Notes: generated by a model from the sequence alone, not told the origin. Counted from the stretch's first letter, positions 35,557 through 45,450 are shown. The stretch: 64,000 nucleotides of DNA from Bacillus sp. SD088 (GCF_017355205.1 NZ_JADIJK010000009.1:62001-126000), one strand, 5' to 3'. Numbers and translations are program-made.

Positions 35557-37809
35557 TTAAATTACATTTTTTTCTGTATGTTTTTTTCTGAATTCCCCTG
35601 GTGTCATGTTTTCTTGTTGCTTAAATTTCCTTATAAAGCTGGAAACATCACTATAGCCAACTTGCATTGCAATCTCTTTTACCTGTAAATCGCTTGTTTT
35701 TAACAGAAGTTTCGTTTGGTCCATACGTATACGATTTAAATGCTGTAAGATTGTCTCACCTGTGTGCTTTTTAAAATAACGCATAATATAAGCTTCTGAT
35801 AGGGAGAAATGCTCTGCTAAAGCTTGTATGGAAAACTGGTATTCATGATAATGATCTTGTATATATATTAATAAATCATCCAATAATTGCAGATCAGGCT
35901 GTGCCTGGTCATGAATGTCAAAAACATTCCGAATTATTTTTGTTACCATTTCTTCCATTTCCTCGGTAGAATGGAAATCATTGATTTGTAAAACATCTGG
36001 CAGCACATCATGCTTTTCTTGAGCAGGCTGAATATCCTGAATAATTCTCATAACCGTGCTGGACACATCAAACATCAAGCACTTCGCCATAAATAAATTC
36101 GAGTTAGAAGATTGGATGATTCCTGTGATTTTCATCATAATCTTCTCAACTTGCTCCATATTCCGCTGTCTTATACATAACTCTAGTTGGTCGACGATTT
36201 GCCGATCGTACCAATTCATATTCAAATTTTCCGCGGACGTTTCCGAGAAAAAAATAATCTGATTGATCCCTTTGATTAATTGGTAATGAAGCGCTGTTTC
36301 CGCTTCCAAATGAGACTTACCCATCTGGGTTGTATCACGGTAGCTATTTCCAACCCCAATTGTCACCGAAATATCGCTCTCTTTACTTATTTTTATATAC
36401 CAATCATTTAATATTGAATGGTGGACTTCACCAGATAAGATAAAAACAAGCTTAGATGTTCCAAACAAATCGCCTAGATCGATTTGGTATTTTTCTTTAT
36501 TTGGTAGATATGTAAGCCATTTCTTCACTTCACCGATTTTCATTGGATCATGGAGGATATTCTGCTGATGAAATTCCATCAACATCACATAATAGTCTGA
36601 TTCCTTTAATTGTAAATGAATTTCCGCCCCTAACGCATTTAACTCCTGATAATCTGCAATTTCTCCTCGAAGTAAACGGATAAGTAAATGCTGTTGCATC
36701 ACTGGCCGGCTTTTTTCAACATGTTTACTCAAGTGTTGGTTCTTCAACTCAGAATAATGCATTACTTCCGAAATTTTTTCTAAACCATGATGCTGTTGGA
36801 TTACACGTGACCATTTTTCCTCCACTCGCCGGATCAAATTTCCTAGAGGTTTATAATTTATTTGCATGCCAATATAGATCAACAAGATTCCAATAAATAG
36901 TACGATCCCATAAGCTATCAACACATTATGCTTTACGCTATTAACATCTTTCATTAATTCTGACTCAGGCGTTAGAGTAAAAAAACTCCAATCTTGAAAT
37001 TCGGATTTTACATGAGATACATAATATGTTTCATGATCTATGATGATGCTTTTAACCTCATCCACTCCATCTTGATTGACTTGCTTAATGAAAGCATTTA
37101 ATTCGGGTTGACGATGATACAATCCTGCCACAACCTGATACTGCTCATCTAAAATAAAGGCATTTCCTGCCGAAGTGTTGACCACATTTTTCAACATATC
37201 TTGGATCATTTTTTCATCAATAAAAAAAAGCAATGTGCCATAAGGGTGCTTACTATTGAAAGGAACTGGTACACCGTACGTAATCATATCAACTGTTTTA
37301 CCATTAAATATTCTTACCTTTTCCGGATTCCGTAGAAAAGGCTTTTGACTTTCATTTAAGGTCTGATAAAAATCTTCGTATGACCAATTTTCAAATTGAA
37401 AATAACTATCTGTAAAGGAAGGAAACGAATAGCTGGAATCACTAGAAAATAAATAATCATTGCCCCTAATATAATAAAACAGCTCATAGATTGAATCATT
37501 ACCAACCTTATAGTTTAATATTTTTTTTGCTTTAAAGACGTCAAAAAAGTTGTTCACATAATAAGGCGTTAATTCATGCTGAGAGGATACTTGTAACGAA
37601 ATCCTATGAAACTCCGATAATTTTGTGTCAAGGATATCCTTCATTTGGATCAGCTTTTTTTCATTCGACTCCATTACCTGTCCCTTTATATTCGCAAGTA
37701 AATAGAAATGAATAATCGAGCCAAGAAAAAGCACTGGGACAATTAAAATTAGGATATAAAAAGATAAAAATTGAAGACTGAGCGGAATTCTTATACGCCT
37801 TTTTTTCAA
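35557..37809 (-). CDS. Membrane-bound AraC-family regulator with extracytoplasmic sensor domain
   Basis: A regulator of about 750 residues in the YesN/YtdP style. A first membrane helix (about residues 10-38) and a second (IVLFIGILLIYIGM, about 285-305) enclose an extracytoplasmic Cache-like sensor. A cytoplasmic linker follows, then two AraC helix-turn-helix motifs at the C-terminus (FSIQALAEHFSLSEAYIMRYF and LQVKEIAMQVGYSDVSSFIRKF). Such proteins sense a sugar outside the cell and switch on the adjacent importer. It directly precedes the LplB/LplC/LplA genes and so probably controls them and the enzyme genes downstream. Start is uncertain: TTG at 37809 or GTG at 37827. Confidence 0.87.
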   Translation of the reverse strand: MKKRRIRIPLSLQFLSFYILILIVPVLFLGSIIHFYLLANIKGQVMESNEKKLIQMKDILDTKLSEFHRISLQVSSQHELTPYYVNNFFDVFKAKKILNYKVGNDSIYELFYYIRGNDYLFSSDSSYSFPSFTDSYFQFENWSYEDFYQTLNESQKPFLRNPEKVRIFNGKTVDMITYGVPVPFNSKHPYGTLLFFIDEKMIQDMLKNVVNTSAGNAFILDEQYQVVAGLYHRQPELNAFIKQVNQDGVDEVKSIIIDHETYYVSHVKSEFQDWSFFTLTPESELMKDVNSVKHNVLIAYGIVLFIGILLIYIGMQINYKPLGNLIRRVEEKWSRVIQQHHGLEKISEVMHYSELKNQHLSKHVEKSRPVMQQHLLIRLLRGEIADYQELNALGAEIHLQLKESDYYVMLMEFHQQNILHDPMKIGEVKKWLTYLPNKEKYQIDLGDLFGTSKLVFILSGEVHHSILNDWYIKISKESDISVTIGVGNSYRDTTQMGKSHLEAETALHYQLIKGINQIIFFSETSAENLNMNWYDRQIVDQLELCIRQRNMEQVEKIMMKITGIIQSSNSNLFMAKCLMFDVSSTVMRIIQDIQPAQEKHDVLPDVLQINDFHSTEEMEEMVTKIIRNVFDIHDQAQPDLQLLDDLLIYIQDHYHEYQFSIQALAEHFSLSEAYIMRYFKKHTGETILQHLNRIRMDQTKLLLKTSDLQVKEIAMQVGYSDVSSFIRKFKQQENMTPGEFRKKHTEKNVI

Positions 37810-37853
37810 GTACCTCCCCCCTCCCACTTTGTCATCATCTGCATTCTCTAAGG

Positions 37854-38819
37854 TTAGTCTGTTACAGGATCAATAGCGCCTTTTCCGGCTAGCACCGCAA
37901 CTATATTTTGAGCTGCACGCATCGCCATCTCCTCACGCGTTTTAGCTGTAGCAGAGCCAATATGAGGAAGCGTTACAACATTCCGCATGCTCAGTAATGG
38001 ATTATCTGTTTCCACTGGCTCTTTTTGAAAGACATCAAGCCCCGCTCCATGAATCTCACCATTTTGTAAAGCCGTTATTAATGCTTGTTCATCCACCGTT
38101 TGCCCACGAGATACGTTTACAAAAATAGCAGACTTTTTCATTTGTTTGAATTCTTGTTCACCAATCAAATGATGCGTTTCTGGCGTTAAAGGTGTAAGCA
38201 TCACAACAAAGTCAGCCCGTTGTAAAAGATTTGGCAATGTACAATACTCCGCATCATATTTTTTCTCTGCTTCAAGTTTTCGGCTCCGATTGTGATATAA
38301 GACATTCATATTAAATCCGAACTTTGCACGTTGAGCAACCGCTTCTCCAATTCGGCCCATCCCAATAATACCGATTGTCGCATGATGAACATCCAATCCA
38401 AAGAACTGATCTTCATCCTTCACAGGCTCCCATTGCTTTTCTTTCACATAATGATCAAGTTCGGCAATCCTTCTTGCTGTCGCCAACATAAGGGCCAACG
38501 TCAGGTCTGCCACTGTGTCGTCTAAAACATATGGGGTATTGGTTCCGATTACATTTCGTTCTTTTAAAGCGTGCATATCAAAATTGTTATAGCCGACAGA
38601 AACATTACTTACAACTTTTAAATTTGGCGCGGCTGTTAGTAATTCTTCATCTATTTTGTGCCAAGCCGTTAATAAACCTTCTACATTTGCGATTTCTTGC
38701 AAAAGTGTTTCCCGTGGAATGCGATCTTCTCCACGCCATTCTCTCACTTCACAATATTCCTTTAAATATTCCCTGACTTTTTCTGAAACAGATTGACTTA
38801 AATAAATATTTGGTTTCAT
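37854..38819 (-). CDS. D-isomer-specific 2-hydroxyacid dehydrogenase (GhrB/TkrA-like)
   Basis: A 321-residue NAD(P)-dependent oxidoreductase. The nucleotide-binding motif is GIIGMGRIGEAVAQ, followed by an Arg-rich loop (HNRSRK) that suggests NADPH preference. Catalytic residues are seen in VNVSRG (Arg), FQKEP (Glu) and LPHIGSA (His). Family members reduce glyoxylate, hydroxypyruvate or 2-keto-sugar acids. With the enolase-type dehydratase and lactonase in the block, a role in sugar-acid breakdown is plausible. An insertion element ends 17 bases before its ribosome site region (target duplication at 38836-38841), so its natural promoter has been displaced. Confidence 0.88.
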   Translation of the reverse strand: MKPNIYLSQSVSEKVREYLKEYCEVREWRGEDRIPRETLLQEIANVEGLLTAWHKIDEELLTAAPNLKVVSNVSVGYNNFDMHALKERNVIGTNTPYVLDDTVADLTLALMLATARRIAELDHYVKEKQWEPVKDEDQFFGLDVHHATIGIIGMGRIGEAVAQRAKFGFNMNVLYHNRSRKLEAEKKYDAEYCTLPNLLQRADFVVMLTPLTPETHHLIGEQEFKQMKKSAIFVNVSRGQTVDEQALITALQNGEIHGAGLDVFQKEPVETDNPLLSMRNVVTLPHIGSATAKTREEMAMRAAQNIVAVLAGKGAIDPVTD

Positions 38820-39002
38820 TATTAGCCTCCTATTCTTTCAATAGACTCCCGGCATTCACCGAGTTAGATGGTACAAAGTTTTCTTGTCTTGTACTATTTT
38901 TTTAATTCTCCTCCTAAATTTTTTAGGGGATATTTCACTTTTTTGTAGAACGTCCATTCTTTATTGAGAAGATCATCATCTACAAATGGCGAGTCTACTT
39001 GT

Positions 39003-39132
39003 CAACGGTGATTTCCGTTCCAGGCGGACGCTTTCCGGGGGGCATGCGGTGAGCTTCCTCGTCGCTACGCTCCTGCGGGATCTCACCTGTCATGCTAATC
39101 CCCCAGGAGTCGCCACCTTCCACTCCAATCAC
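39003..39132. repeat. GC-rich hairpin repeat, type B (in copy B)
   Basis: Inverted near-copy of 15239-15374, with core GCTCCTGCGGGATCTCACC. In this copy GGGGGGCATGCGG replaces the long C run of the other copy. Confidence 0.7.
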
Positions 39133-39284
39133 TGAGATATTCTCTTGCTCACGGAAGTCAGTCTGACAATACCATATTCTACACGATCTTCCCTTTTGAT
39201 TCTTAAGATCTTATACACAATGAAATTTTGTTCCCATATTTGTCGAAAACACTTGACTTTTTGAAAACACCACAATAATCGCCG

Positions 39285-39482
39285 GTGAAGGGATTTATTT
39301 CCTTACGAACGGTGATTGAGGTGTTTAACATGATGTGGTACGTCAGGATATTTGGAATCATGATGTGTAAGCATATCGATGCTTGGTATGCACATCAAGA
39401 AGAGAAACTGGGATTCCTAGAAGGCCATATTTTCTCTTCAATAGCTACTCTTTTTAATGAACCCCAAGGGATTGTTGCTTAG
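39285..39482 (+). pseudogene. Transposase leader remnant of copy B
   Basis: The first dozen codons (MKGFISLRTVIEVF) match the region just ahead of, and reading into, the transposase remnant of copy A. The rest of the frame (MMWYVRIFGIMMCKH and onward) does not resemble it. I take this as a deleted transposase start fused to other sequence, not a working gene. Confidence 0.5.
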
Positions 39483-39501
39483 AAAAACAAAATCTGGTAA
39501 A

Positions 39502-39628
39502 GGTTGATTGGAGCGAAAGTGCGAGACTCCTGCGGGATCAGCGGGACAGGTGAGACCCCACAGGCGTTACGCCGAGGAGGCTCACCGCCCGCCCCGCGGA
39601 AAGCGAGCAACTGTAGCGGAAATCAACC
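39502..39628. repeat. GC-rich hairpin repeat, type A (in copy B)
   Basis: Inverted near-copy of 13766-13893, with ends GGTTGATTGGAG and GGAAATCAACC and core GGACAGGTGAGACCCCAC. Confidence 0.75.
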
Positions 39629-39814
39629 ACGCACTATCTTGGTAGACGATGTTTACAAAAACATTCTTTTTTTAAAAAATACACTTGTGACACTTCTTTG
39701 GCATGGCTTTTTTTGAAAAGGGCCTCGATTCCCAGTAAGCTTTTGGTCATTCGGCGGATTTACATCTTGAAATTCCGAGAGTCTATTTCAATTAATGTCA
39801 CTGCACATTGCAGA

Positions 39815-39857
39815 CTCTTCTTGTTGGCTATACAGACTTAAATAGCCAACAGAAGAG
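39815..39857 (-). terminator. Hairpin downstream of the DUF1846 gene
   Basis: CTCTTCTTGTTGGCTAT (39815-39831) pairs with ATAGCCAACAGAAGAG (39842-39857) with one bulged base. It lies about 65 bases past the minus-strand stop codon at 39923. There is no clear T-run, so termination is uncertain; it may instead protect the 3' end of the message. Confidence 0.4.
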
Positions 39858-39922
39858 CTCCATGGAAACTTCCAGGTCGATAAAGAATCCCTGGATATGC
39901 TTAATGGCAAAATTTCAGTTCA

Positions 39923-41431
39923 TTAATTGTAATATAAATTCTCTGTTGGGTATACTGGATCATTCGTAATATCAATTCCAAGCTTTTTCAAGGTTTGCTC
40001 GTTTTCTCTGTTCAAAATAACCGTTGAATGAGCTTGTGTGCCTTGTAAATTCGCCAGTTGGTGATAAGCCAGTTGAGCAGTGGGATTGGTGACAGCACTA
40101 ATTGCTAATGCAATCAATAATTCATTAGCACTTAATATCGGGATTCTGCTGTTTAATCCTTCTGTTTTTAGACTCTGAATAGTTTTTAAAATCATAGGTG
40201 CTAATAGGTCAATTTCGTCGGCAATATTTGCCAGTGACTTCAATCCATTTAGAATCGCAGCTGCCGAAGCATCCATTAGAGATGTGGTTCGCCCGGTGAT
40301 GATCTCACCATTCAGAAGTTCGATGGCAATCACCGCTTGCGGGTTCGTGCTACCTCCCCTTTCCTCAACTGTTTTTGCATAGTTGCGAGCATGCAATACA
40401 GGGACTCGATCCTCTTTTTTCAAGTCGATTTCTTCTAAGATCACTTCCATACGGCGAAGAGTCTCTTCGTCGGCCAGTCCTTTTTTATAATCATTTTCTA
40501 CGGCGAAACTTCGCCGGATGATTTCCTGTTTTGCGGCCTCTTGGACGACCTGGTCATCAATTATAGCCGTTTTAAGACGATTGACACCCATATCAGTAGG
40601 CGAACTGTAGACTGATTCTCTACCGGTAATTTTTTCAATGATCCGTTTAATAACAGGAAAGGTCTCAATATCACGATTATAATTAATTGCCACTTCTCCG
40701 TGCGCTTCATAATGATAATTATCAATCATATTCACATCTTTTAAATCAACAGTGGCAGCTTCATATGCAATATTTATCGGATGCTTCAATGGTAAATTCC
40801 AAACTGGGAAAGTTTCGAACTTGGCATAGCCTGTTTTCTTTCCACGTTCATGTTCGTGGTACATCTGATTTAGACAGGTCGCGAGCTTTCCGCTTGCTGG
40901 ACCAGGTGCTGTCACCACTACAATCGGCTTAGTCGTTTCAATATAGGGATTCTTGGCAAAACCATTCTTGCCGACGACCGCTTCTACATTTGTTGGATAC
41001 CCTGCAATAGCACGATGAGTATAAACATTAACTCCATTCCGCTCCAGCTTTGCCATGAATACTTTGGCATTTGGCTGTTCTTGATAGCGTGTGACCAATA
41101 CACTGTTAACAGAAATGCCGTATCCCCGATATTCATCAATTAAGCGTAAGACATCCTGGTCATATGTAATGCCATAATCTTCACGTACTTTATTCTGCTC
41201 GATGTCTCTGGCGTACACACAGATAATAATCTCTGCTTTCTCTTTCAGTGTAGCCAGCAATTTCATTTTTGCATCTTCATCAAAGCCCGGCAAAACACGC
41301 TTGGCATGTTTATCGCCGATTAATTTTCCGCCGAACTCCATATACAGCTTATCAAAGTGCTGTACCCGTTCTAAGATATAAGATGATTGTTCTTGTAAAT
41401 ATTTCTCCGAATCAAATCCGATTTTTTTCAT
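39923..41431 (-). CDS. DUF1846 (UPF0371) family protein
   Basis: A 502-residue conserved cytoplasmic protein. The family is recognised by its start ([15 protein letters not shown]), the stretch [23 protein letters not shown], which resembles a nucleotide-binding loop, and the C-terminal LPALNRE-like region seen here as [17 protein letters not shown]. Length is the family's usual. The biochemical role is not established; a nucleotide-related function is suggested by the glycine-rich loop. It is a single-gene unit, unrelated in function to the catabolic blocks. ATG start with a modest ribosome site (GAAGGAAA). Confidence 0.88.
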   Translation of the reverse strand: MKKIGFDSEKYLQEQSSYILERVQHFDKLYMEFGGKLIGDKHAKRVLPGFDEDAKMKLLATLKEKAEIIICVYARDIEQNKVREDYGITYDQDVLRLIDEYRGYGISVNSVLVTRYQEQPNAKVFMAKLERNGVNVYTHRAIAGYPTNVEAVVGKNGFAKNPYIETTKPIVVVTAPGPASGKLATCLNQMYHEHERGKKTGYAKFETFPVWNLPLKHPINIAYEAATVDLKDVNMIDNYHYEAHGEVAINYNRDIETFPVIKRIIEKITGRESVYSSPTDMGVNRLKTAIIDDQVVQEAAKQEIIRRSFAVENDYKKGLADEETLRRMEVILEEIDLKKEDRVPVLHARNYAKTVEERGGSTNPQAVIAIELLNGEIITGRTTSLMDASAAAILNGLKSLANIADEIDLLAPMILKTIQSLKTEGLNSRIPILSANELLIALAISAVTNPTAQLAYHQLANLQGTQAHSTVILNRENEQTLKKLGIDITNDPVYPTENLYYN

Positions 41432-41624
41432 TTTTCCTTCAGCCTGCTTTCGATGTTTCTAATAAGCCTATTTTACCTTTCTTACGTCCGTTCTACAATT
41501 AAATGAAATCTTTTCCTATAAAAGTTAGATCATGTATACTGATAATAGTATAAGTGCCAAGTTTAAGAAGCGCAATCACAGAGCAGGCTAAAAACAAATG
41601 AGAGTAAAGAAAGGAGCATGTCAA

Positions 41625-42242
41625 ATGGCATTTAACGGATTTGAGCAACAAGACTTCGATACCTTTTTGATTGATAGCCTTGATGAACGGATGGCAGCCA
41701 TCCAAGAACGGATCCAACCAAAATTTAAAGAGGTAGGGGAGATTCTGGCAACTGACTTATCAGCAATGATTGGTTCTGAAATGTTTTTACATATTGCTAG
41801 GCATGCTAGAAGAACCGTTAACCCTCCTCAAGATACATGGCTTGCGATCGCAGACAATAAGCGGGGGTATAAAAAACATCCGCATTTTCAAGTAGGATTG
41901 TTTGATGATCATGTTTTTATCTGGCTAGCTTTTATTTATGAATTACCGAATAAAGATAAAATGGCGCAAAATTTCTTAGATCATCTGAATAAGGTCAAGA
42001 AAACAATCCCTAATGATTATATGATTTCCCAAGATCATATGAAAAAGGATGCGCTTCCCTTGCGTGAGCTGGATTTAGAAAAAATACTGACTCGTTTTCG
42101 TGACGTGAAAAAGGCAGAATTTTTAATTGGTCAGCATCTTGCTCCAAATGATCCACTTCTCAAAGATGGTGATCGCTTTTTAGAATACGTTAAAGAGACT
42201 TTCAAATCACTTGTGCCACTATACCAATTGGCTTTTAAGTAA
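41625..42242 (+). CDS. DUF1054 family protein (YktB-like)
   Basis: A 205-residue cytoplasmic protein of the UPF0637/YktB family found across Bacillaceae. Recognised by GFEQQDFDTFLIDSLDERM at the start, then HIARHARRTVNPP and KHPHFQVGLFDDHVFIWLAFIYE. Function unknown. The ATG at 41625 is chosen because AAAGGAG lies about nine bases upstream; the earlier ATG at 41598 has none. A hairpin follows the stop. Confidence 0.88.
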   Translation: MAFNGFEQQDFDTFLIDSLDERMAAIQERIQPKFKEVGEILATDLSAMIGSEMFLHIARHARRTVNPPQDTWLAIADNKRGYKKHPHFQVGLFDDHVFIWLAFIYELPNKDKMAQNFLDHLNKVKKTIPNDYMISQDHMKKDALPLRELDLEKILTRFRDVKKAEFLIGQHLAPNDPLLKDGDRFLEYVKETFKSLVPLYQLAFK

Positions 42243-42253
42243 AGCAGGACTTC

Positions 42254-42283
42254 AATCAGTGGGGGCTTTATCTCCCACTGATT
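42254..42283 (+). terminator. Hairpin after the DUF1054 gene
   Basis: AATCAGTGGG (42254-42263) and CCCACTGATT (42274-42283) form a perfect 10-bp stem. The following bases (ACAAAGAG) lack a T-run, so intrinsic termination may be partial, with some read-through into the GH5 gene. Confidence 0.45.
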
Positions 42284-42321
42284 ACAAAGAGTAAAAATAA
42301 AATAATAGGAGAATGACCAAA

Positions 42322-43806
42322 ATGAACAAAATCAAAGCACAGGGTCATCGATTTGTTGATGCAGATGGAAGAGAAATTTTGCTTCACGGGGTTAATATGG
42401 TTTGCAAAGATAAGAAATCTCATTATATTGGCGATTGGAGCGAGCAGGATTTTAAGCACTTAAAGAGCTGGGGCTTAAATGTAATTCGCTTAGGCGTAAT
42501 TTGGGATGGTCTAGAGCCTGAGCCAAATGTATATCATGATGAGTATATTGAAAACCTTCGTCATTTCATTCATTTAGCACATCAGCAAGATATTTGGGTA
42601 TTTTTGGATATGCATCAGGATTTATTTAGCTCTAGATTCGGAGATGGCGCTCCGGCTTGGGCCACTTTAACAGATGGAGAAAAATACGAGCCTGGCACGA
42701 CTTGGAGTGATGCTTATCTATTTAATAAAGCTGTTCAAACTGCTTTTGACCATTTTTGGCATAACACTGCTGGCCCCATTGGCAAAGGGATTCAGGACCA
42801 TTTTATCGATGCATGGAAATATCTCGTCCTGAAACTACATGTTGAACCGAATGTAATCGGTTACGACTTGATTAATGAGCCTTTTATTGGTCAAGCTGCA
42901 ACTGATGTAATGGAAAAAATGATGAATCAATATGTAGAAATCTATCAATCTCAAAATGGAAGCATCGAACAAAAAGAAATCTTGGCTGCCTTTATCGATC
43001 CCGATCCAAAAGAAGATTACTTTTATTTTCTAGAGGATGTTGAAGCTTTTCAACAAGTCATCGATGCCCCTGCCGCGATTGTACAGAGATTTGAACAAGA
43101 TATTTTATCGTCTTTTTATCAAAAAGCAGCAGATGCCATTCGCACAATTGATTCACAGAGAATCTTATTTTTGGAAACTAATTATTTTTCAAATTTGGGT
43201 ATGAGTAGCATGATTCAACCTTTAATGAGTCAAAATGGAAAGAAAGAGAGTCAACAGGCATACGCCCCCCATGCCTATGATCTAGTCGTTGATACCGATC
43301 TCGCTCATACAGCCAATGATCGTCGTTTAGAGTTTATTTTTAAAAGACATGAACAGACGAAACAGCGTTTGGGAGTGCCCATGATTCTAGGAGAGTGGGG
43401 AGCTTTTTACAATCAGAATCATATGGCGCATATCGCTTTACACATAAAACGATTAATAGAACGCCATTTATGTAGTGATACGTATTGGGACTATACAGCA
43501 GATATGGATCAATATGCCCCATTTTCAAGTGTAAGACGTGCTTATCCGATGGCTGTTTCTGGAAGCTTATATCAATATCGCCATGAGGAAGAATTAGGAA
43601 GCTTTCAAATGAGGTGGAAAGAAAGCTTGAGTAAACCTACGATCCTTTATTTCCCAAATATCCAAGAAGTAGAACAAGCAACTGTTTCTTTATCACCAGT
43701 CGGTTCAAATTTCCTGATCCATCGATTAGCGGATTCGCCAGCAGGGTATTTGGAAATTCCTGCTACAGGGAACACAATTCGTCATTTAGTAATCACGAAA
43801 GGATAA
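42322..43806 (+). CDS. Glycoside hydrolase family 5-type enzyme (endoglycoceramidase-like)
   Basis: A 494-residue cytoplasmic (no signal peptide) clan-A glycosidase. The (beta/alpha)8 barrel has the start GVNMVCKDKK, then the acid/base Glu186 in YDLINEPFIG and the nucleophile in MILGEWGAFY. The sequence HGVN..., DMHQDLFSSRFGDGAPAW and the small C-terminal beta domain resemble the endoglycoceramidase-like GH5 branch, which cleaves glycolipids or beta-glycosides. The substrate here is unknown. It is the only clear classical glycosidase in the window and lies outside the two catabolic blocks. Start ATG at 42322, ten bases after AGGAG; the ATG at 42313 is too close to it. Confidence 0.82.
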   Translation: MNKIKAQGHRFVDADGREILLHGVNMVCKDKKSHYIGDWSEQDFKHLKSWGLNVIRLGVIWDGLEPEPNVYHDEYIENLRHFIHLAHQQDIWVFLDMHQDLFSSRFGDGAPAWATLTDGEKYEPGTTWSDAYLFNKAVQTAFDHFWHNTAGPIGKGIQDHFIDAWKYLVLKLHVEPNVIGYDLINEPFIGQAATDVMEKMMNQYVEIYQSQNGSIEQKEILAAFIDPDPKEDYFYFLEDVEAFQQVIDAPAAIVQRFEQDILSSFYQKAADAIRTIDSQRILFLETNYFSNLGMSSMIQPLMSQNGKKESQQAYAPHAYDLVVDTDLAHTANDRRLEFIFKRHEQTKQRLGVPMILGEWGAFYNQNHMAHIALHIKRLIERHLCSDTYWDYTADMDQYAPFSSVRRAYPMAVSGSLYQYRHEEELGSFQMRWKESLSKPTILYFPNIQEVEQATVSLSPVGSNFLIHRLADSPAGYLEIPATGNTIRHLVITKG

Positions 43807-43836
43807 GTAAATTAATATAGGGAAACGCATTCAAAT

Positions 43837-44074
43837 AGAGGCTGAGACACCTTGAAAACGTTAAGCCCCAAGGACGACCATTCATTATCTTAGCGGAGGA
43901 AATATTCGGAGACTCCTGTCCTGCGGGAAGTGAGAGCTCGGCAAGACCCCGGAAGGCGAAGCCTGAGGAGACTTGCCACTCACCCGCGGAAAGCGAAGAA
44001 TATTTCCGAAGCGGAGTATAGACACCTACTAGTTCGTTTTTTTCTTTATGAAAATACCATTATTCCAGCCTCTT
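43837..44074. repeat. GC-rich intergenic repeat with GAGGCTG ends (copy 1)
   Basis: Begins AGAGGCTGAGACA and ends with the inverted TATTCCAGCCTCTT. The interior contains GGAGACTCCTGTCCTGCGGG and CTTGCCACTCACCCGCGGA, the same kind of core as in the insertion copies. It lies between two convergent genes and can act as a shared terminator. Similar copies: 59068-59305 and a worn one at 45318-45446. Confidence 0.7.
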
Positions 44075-44084
44075 CATTATAACA

Positions 44085-45275
44085 TCATCCCATTGTGACA
44101 AGCTCTTTTTTCGAGCGGATGAAAAACATATAGCTTACCATTAAGAGGATCCCTGTGCCCACTAAAATCGCTGGAATCATAAAAATCTTTGGTGTATACC
44201 CTTGAATCCAAACAGGTAAGACATAACCAACTAACGAAGCCATTTGGAATAAAAAAACGTATAGACTTGAGCCAAAACCAATCTTTGTATGGAACATCCT
44301 TTGTACATACCCCATTGCTACCCCATAAAGCACAGAGACAAAAAAGGAATACAACGGTTGGACGAGGAAAAATACAAATAGAGGCGGACTTGAGCTATAA
44401 ATCGTATACGTAATCGCCGCACAAACCCCACCAAGCACAAACACTCGTCTACTGCCAAATTTCATCGCCCAATAGCCCGCAAAGGTCATAAACAATAATT
44501 CAAAAACCGCTTGAATACTCCATAAATAAGACATTAGATAAGGTTTTTCGAATAAATCAACGATCACAAGTGGCAGGTATAATCCTCTTAAAGAGTCGGC
44601 GCACCCAAATAATAGTAGAGCAAGAAGCATAATAAGTGAAAAACGCTCACCTTTTGTCGTTTGGGTCCCTTCTCCCTCACCATGCTTATATTCCTTATAG
44701 AATAAAAGCAATAGAAATAAAAACAAATAACCTGATAGATTGCCAATCAACACACCTTTAAAATCAGCAAATATATATAGATTGGCTCCAATCAATAATC
44801 CCGTAAAAAAGCCAACACTCATCATTGCTCTTAACCAGATCTGAGCAATTTCAAAGATCTCGGGCGCTAGTTTGATAAAATGATTACGAGCCATCGCAAA
44901 GATTTGCCCCATAATCAGTCCTGATGGTGCAACAGTAATAATCATGCCAATTAAGGCTTGGGTAAAAGTATCCGCTTGCATATAGATCATTAGACCTGTC
45001 ATGCAAAGCAGTAAAGCGATTAGGGGTAATGGCTTTTTCTGTTTCATCTTATCGCTCATCATCCCTACCAAAATGGTGATCAGCATATTTAACAAAACAG
45101 AAACTGAGAAAACAGTTGCGATTTCCCCTTTCGACAGCCCAATCCCTTCACTCATATAAATCGCGTTCATCGGCGATAGGATCCCTGTACCAATGCCATA
45201 AAGAAAAATCCCTAAGATTAAATACCATGCTCCTTGTATTTTCAAGAAATGACGGAAATCTTTAAAAATTTTCAT
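44085..45275 (-). CDS. Major facilitator superfamily transporter, probable sugar or drug exporter
   Basis: A 396-residue integral membrane protein with about twelve helices. The cytoplasmic loop between helices 2 and 3 carries the MFS motif as GMMSDKMKQKKPL. The layout (short basic N-terminus, central loop KEYKHGEGEGTQTTKGER) resembles the sugar-efflux/SET-type and related carriers. Substrate unknown. Start ATG at 45275, preceded by AAAAGGTGAG; the longer frame to 45314 has no such support. It lies next to the HemY/CgoX-type gene with no functional link that I can see. Confidence 0.82.
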   Translation of the reverse strand: MKIFKDFRHFLKIQGAWYLILGIFLYGIGTGILSPMNAIYMSEGIGLSKGEIATVFSVSVLLNMLITILVGMMSDKMKQKKPLPLIALLLCMTGLMIYMQADTFTQALIGMIITVAPSGLIMGQIFAMARNHFIKLAPEIFEIAQIWLRAMMSVGFFTGLLIGANLYIFADFKGVLIGNLSGYLFLFLLLLFYKEYKHGEGEGTQTTKGERFSLIMLLALLLFGCADSLRGLYLPLVIVDLFEKPYLMSYLWSIQAVFELLFMTFAGYWAMKFGSRRVFVLGGVCAAITYTIYSSSPPLFVFFLVQPLYSFFVSVLYGVAMGYVQRMFHTKIGFGSSLYVFLFQMASLVGYVLPVWIQGYTPKIFMIPAILVGTGILLMVSYMFFIRSKKELVTMG

Positions 45276-45317
45276 GGACTCACCTTTTCTTCTCTTCCAT
45301 AAGAATTGACACACAGT

Positions 45318-45446
45318 GCTCGGGGCGGAACATAATTAAGACGTTAAGCTCAGTAAGAGTTTGGCAAAAGACTGAGGAGACTCCCGTGGAGCGAGAGTAT
45401 ATCCCTCCTAGCCGTTCATTTTTTCATTGGTAAAACACTTATGTCC
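45318..45446. repeat. Degraded GC-rich intergenic repeat (copy 2)
   Basis: Recognisable by GTGCTCGGGGCGGAACA at the left, GGAGACTCCCGTGGAGCG in the middle and ACTTATGTCCCAGC at the right. It is a shortened relative of the repeats at 43837 and 59068. Confidence 0.45.
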
Positions 45447-45450
45447 CAGC

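Larger units (their letters stand above)
38842..39785. mobile_element. Decayed insertion sequence, copy B (0.94 kb)
   Basis: Same element as 13585-15506 but inverted and shorter. Left end TAGACTCCCGGCATTC at 38842-38857; right end is the inverted copy of TAGACTCTCGGAATTT at 39770-39785. A 6-bp duplication TTTCAA flanks it (38836-38841 and 39786-39791). It keeps the two GC-rich repeats, and the part upstream of the transposase start matches the other copy for about 90 bases (39238-39330). The coding part is replaced by unrelated or deleted sequence, so it is a non-autonomous derivative. Confidence 0.8.

Noticed and set aside
38842-39785. Regulatory RNA or riboswitch upstream of the 2-hydroxyacid dehydrogenase
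   Set aside because: The complex structure is explained by insertion copy B with its ends and target duplication.
43821-43834. A further cre-like sequence after the GH5 gene
   Set aside because: It is a weak match and lies downstream of the gene, away from any promoter that I can see.
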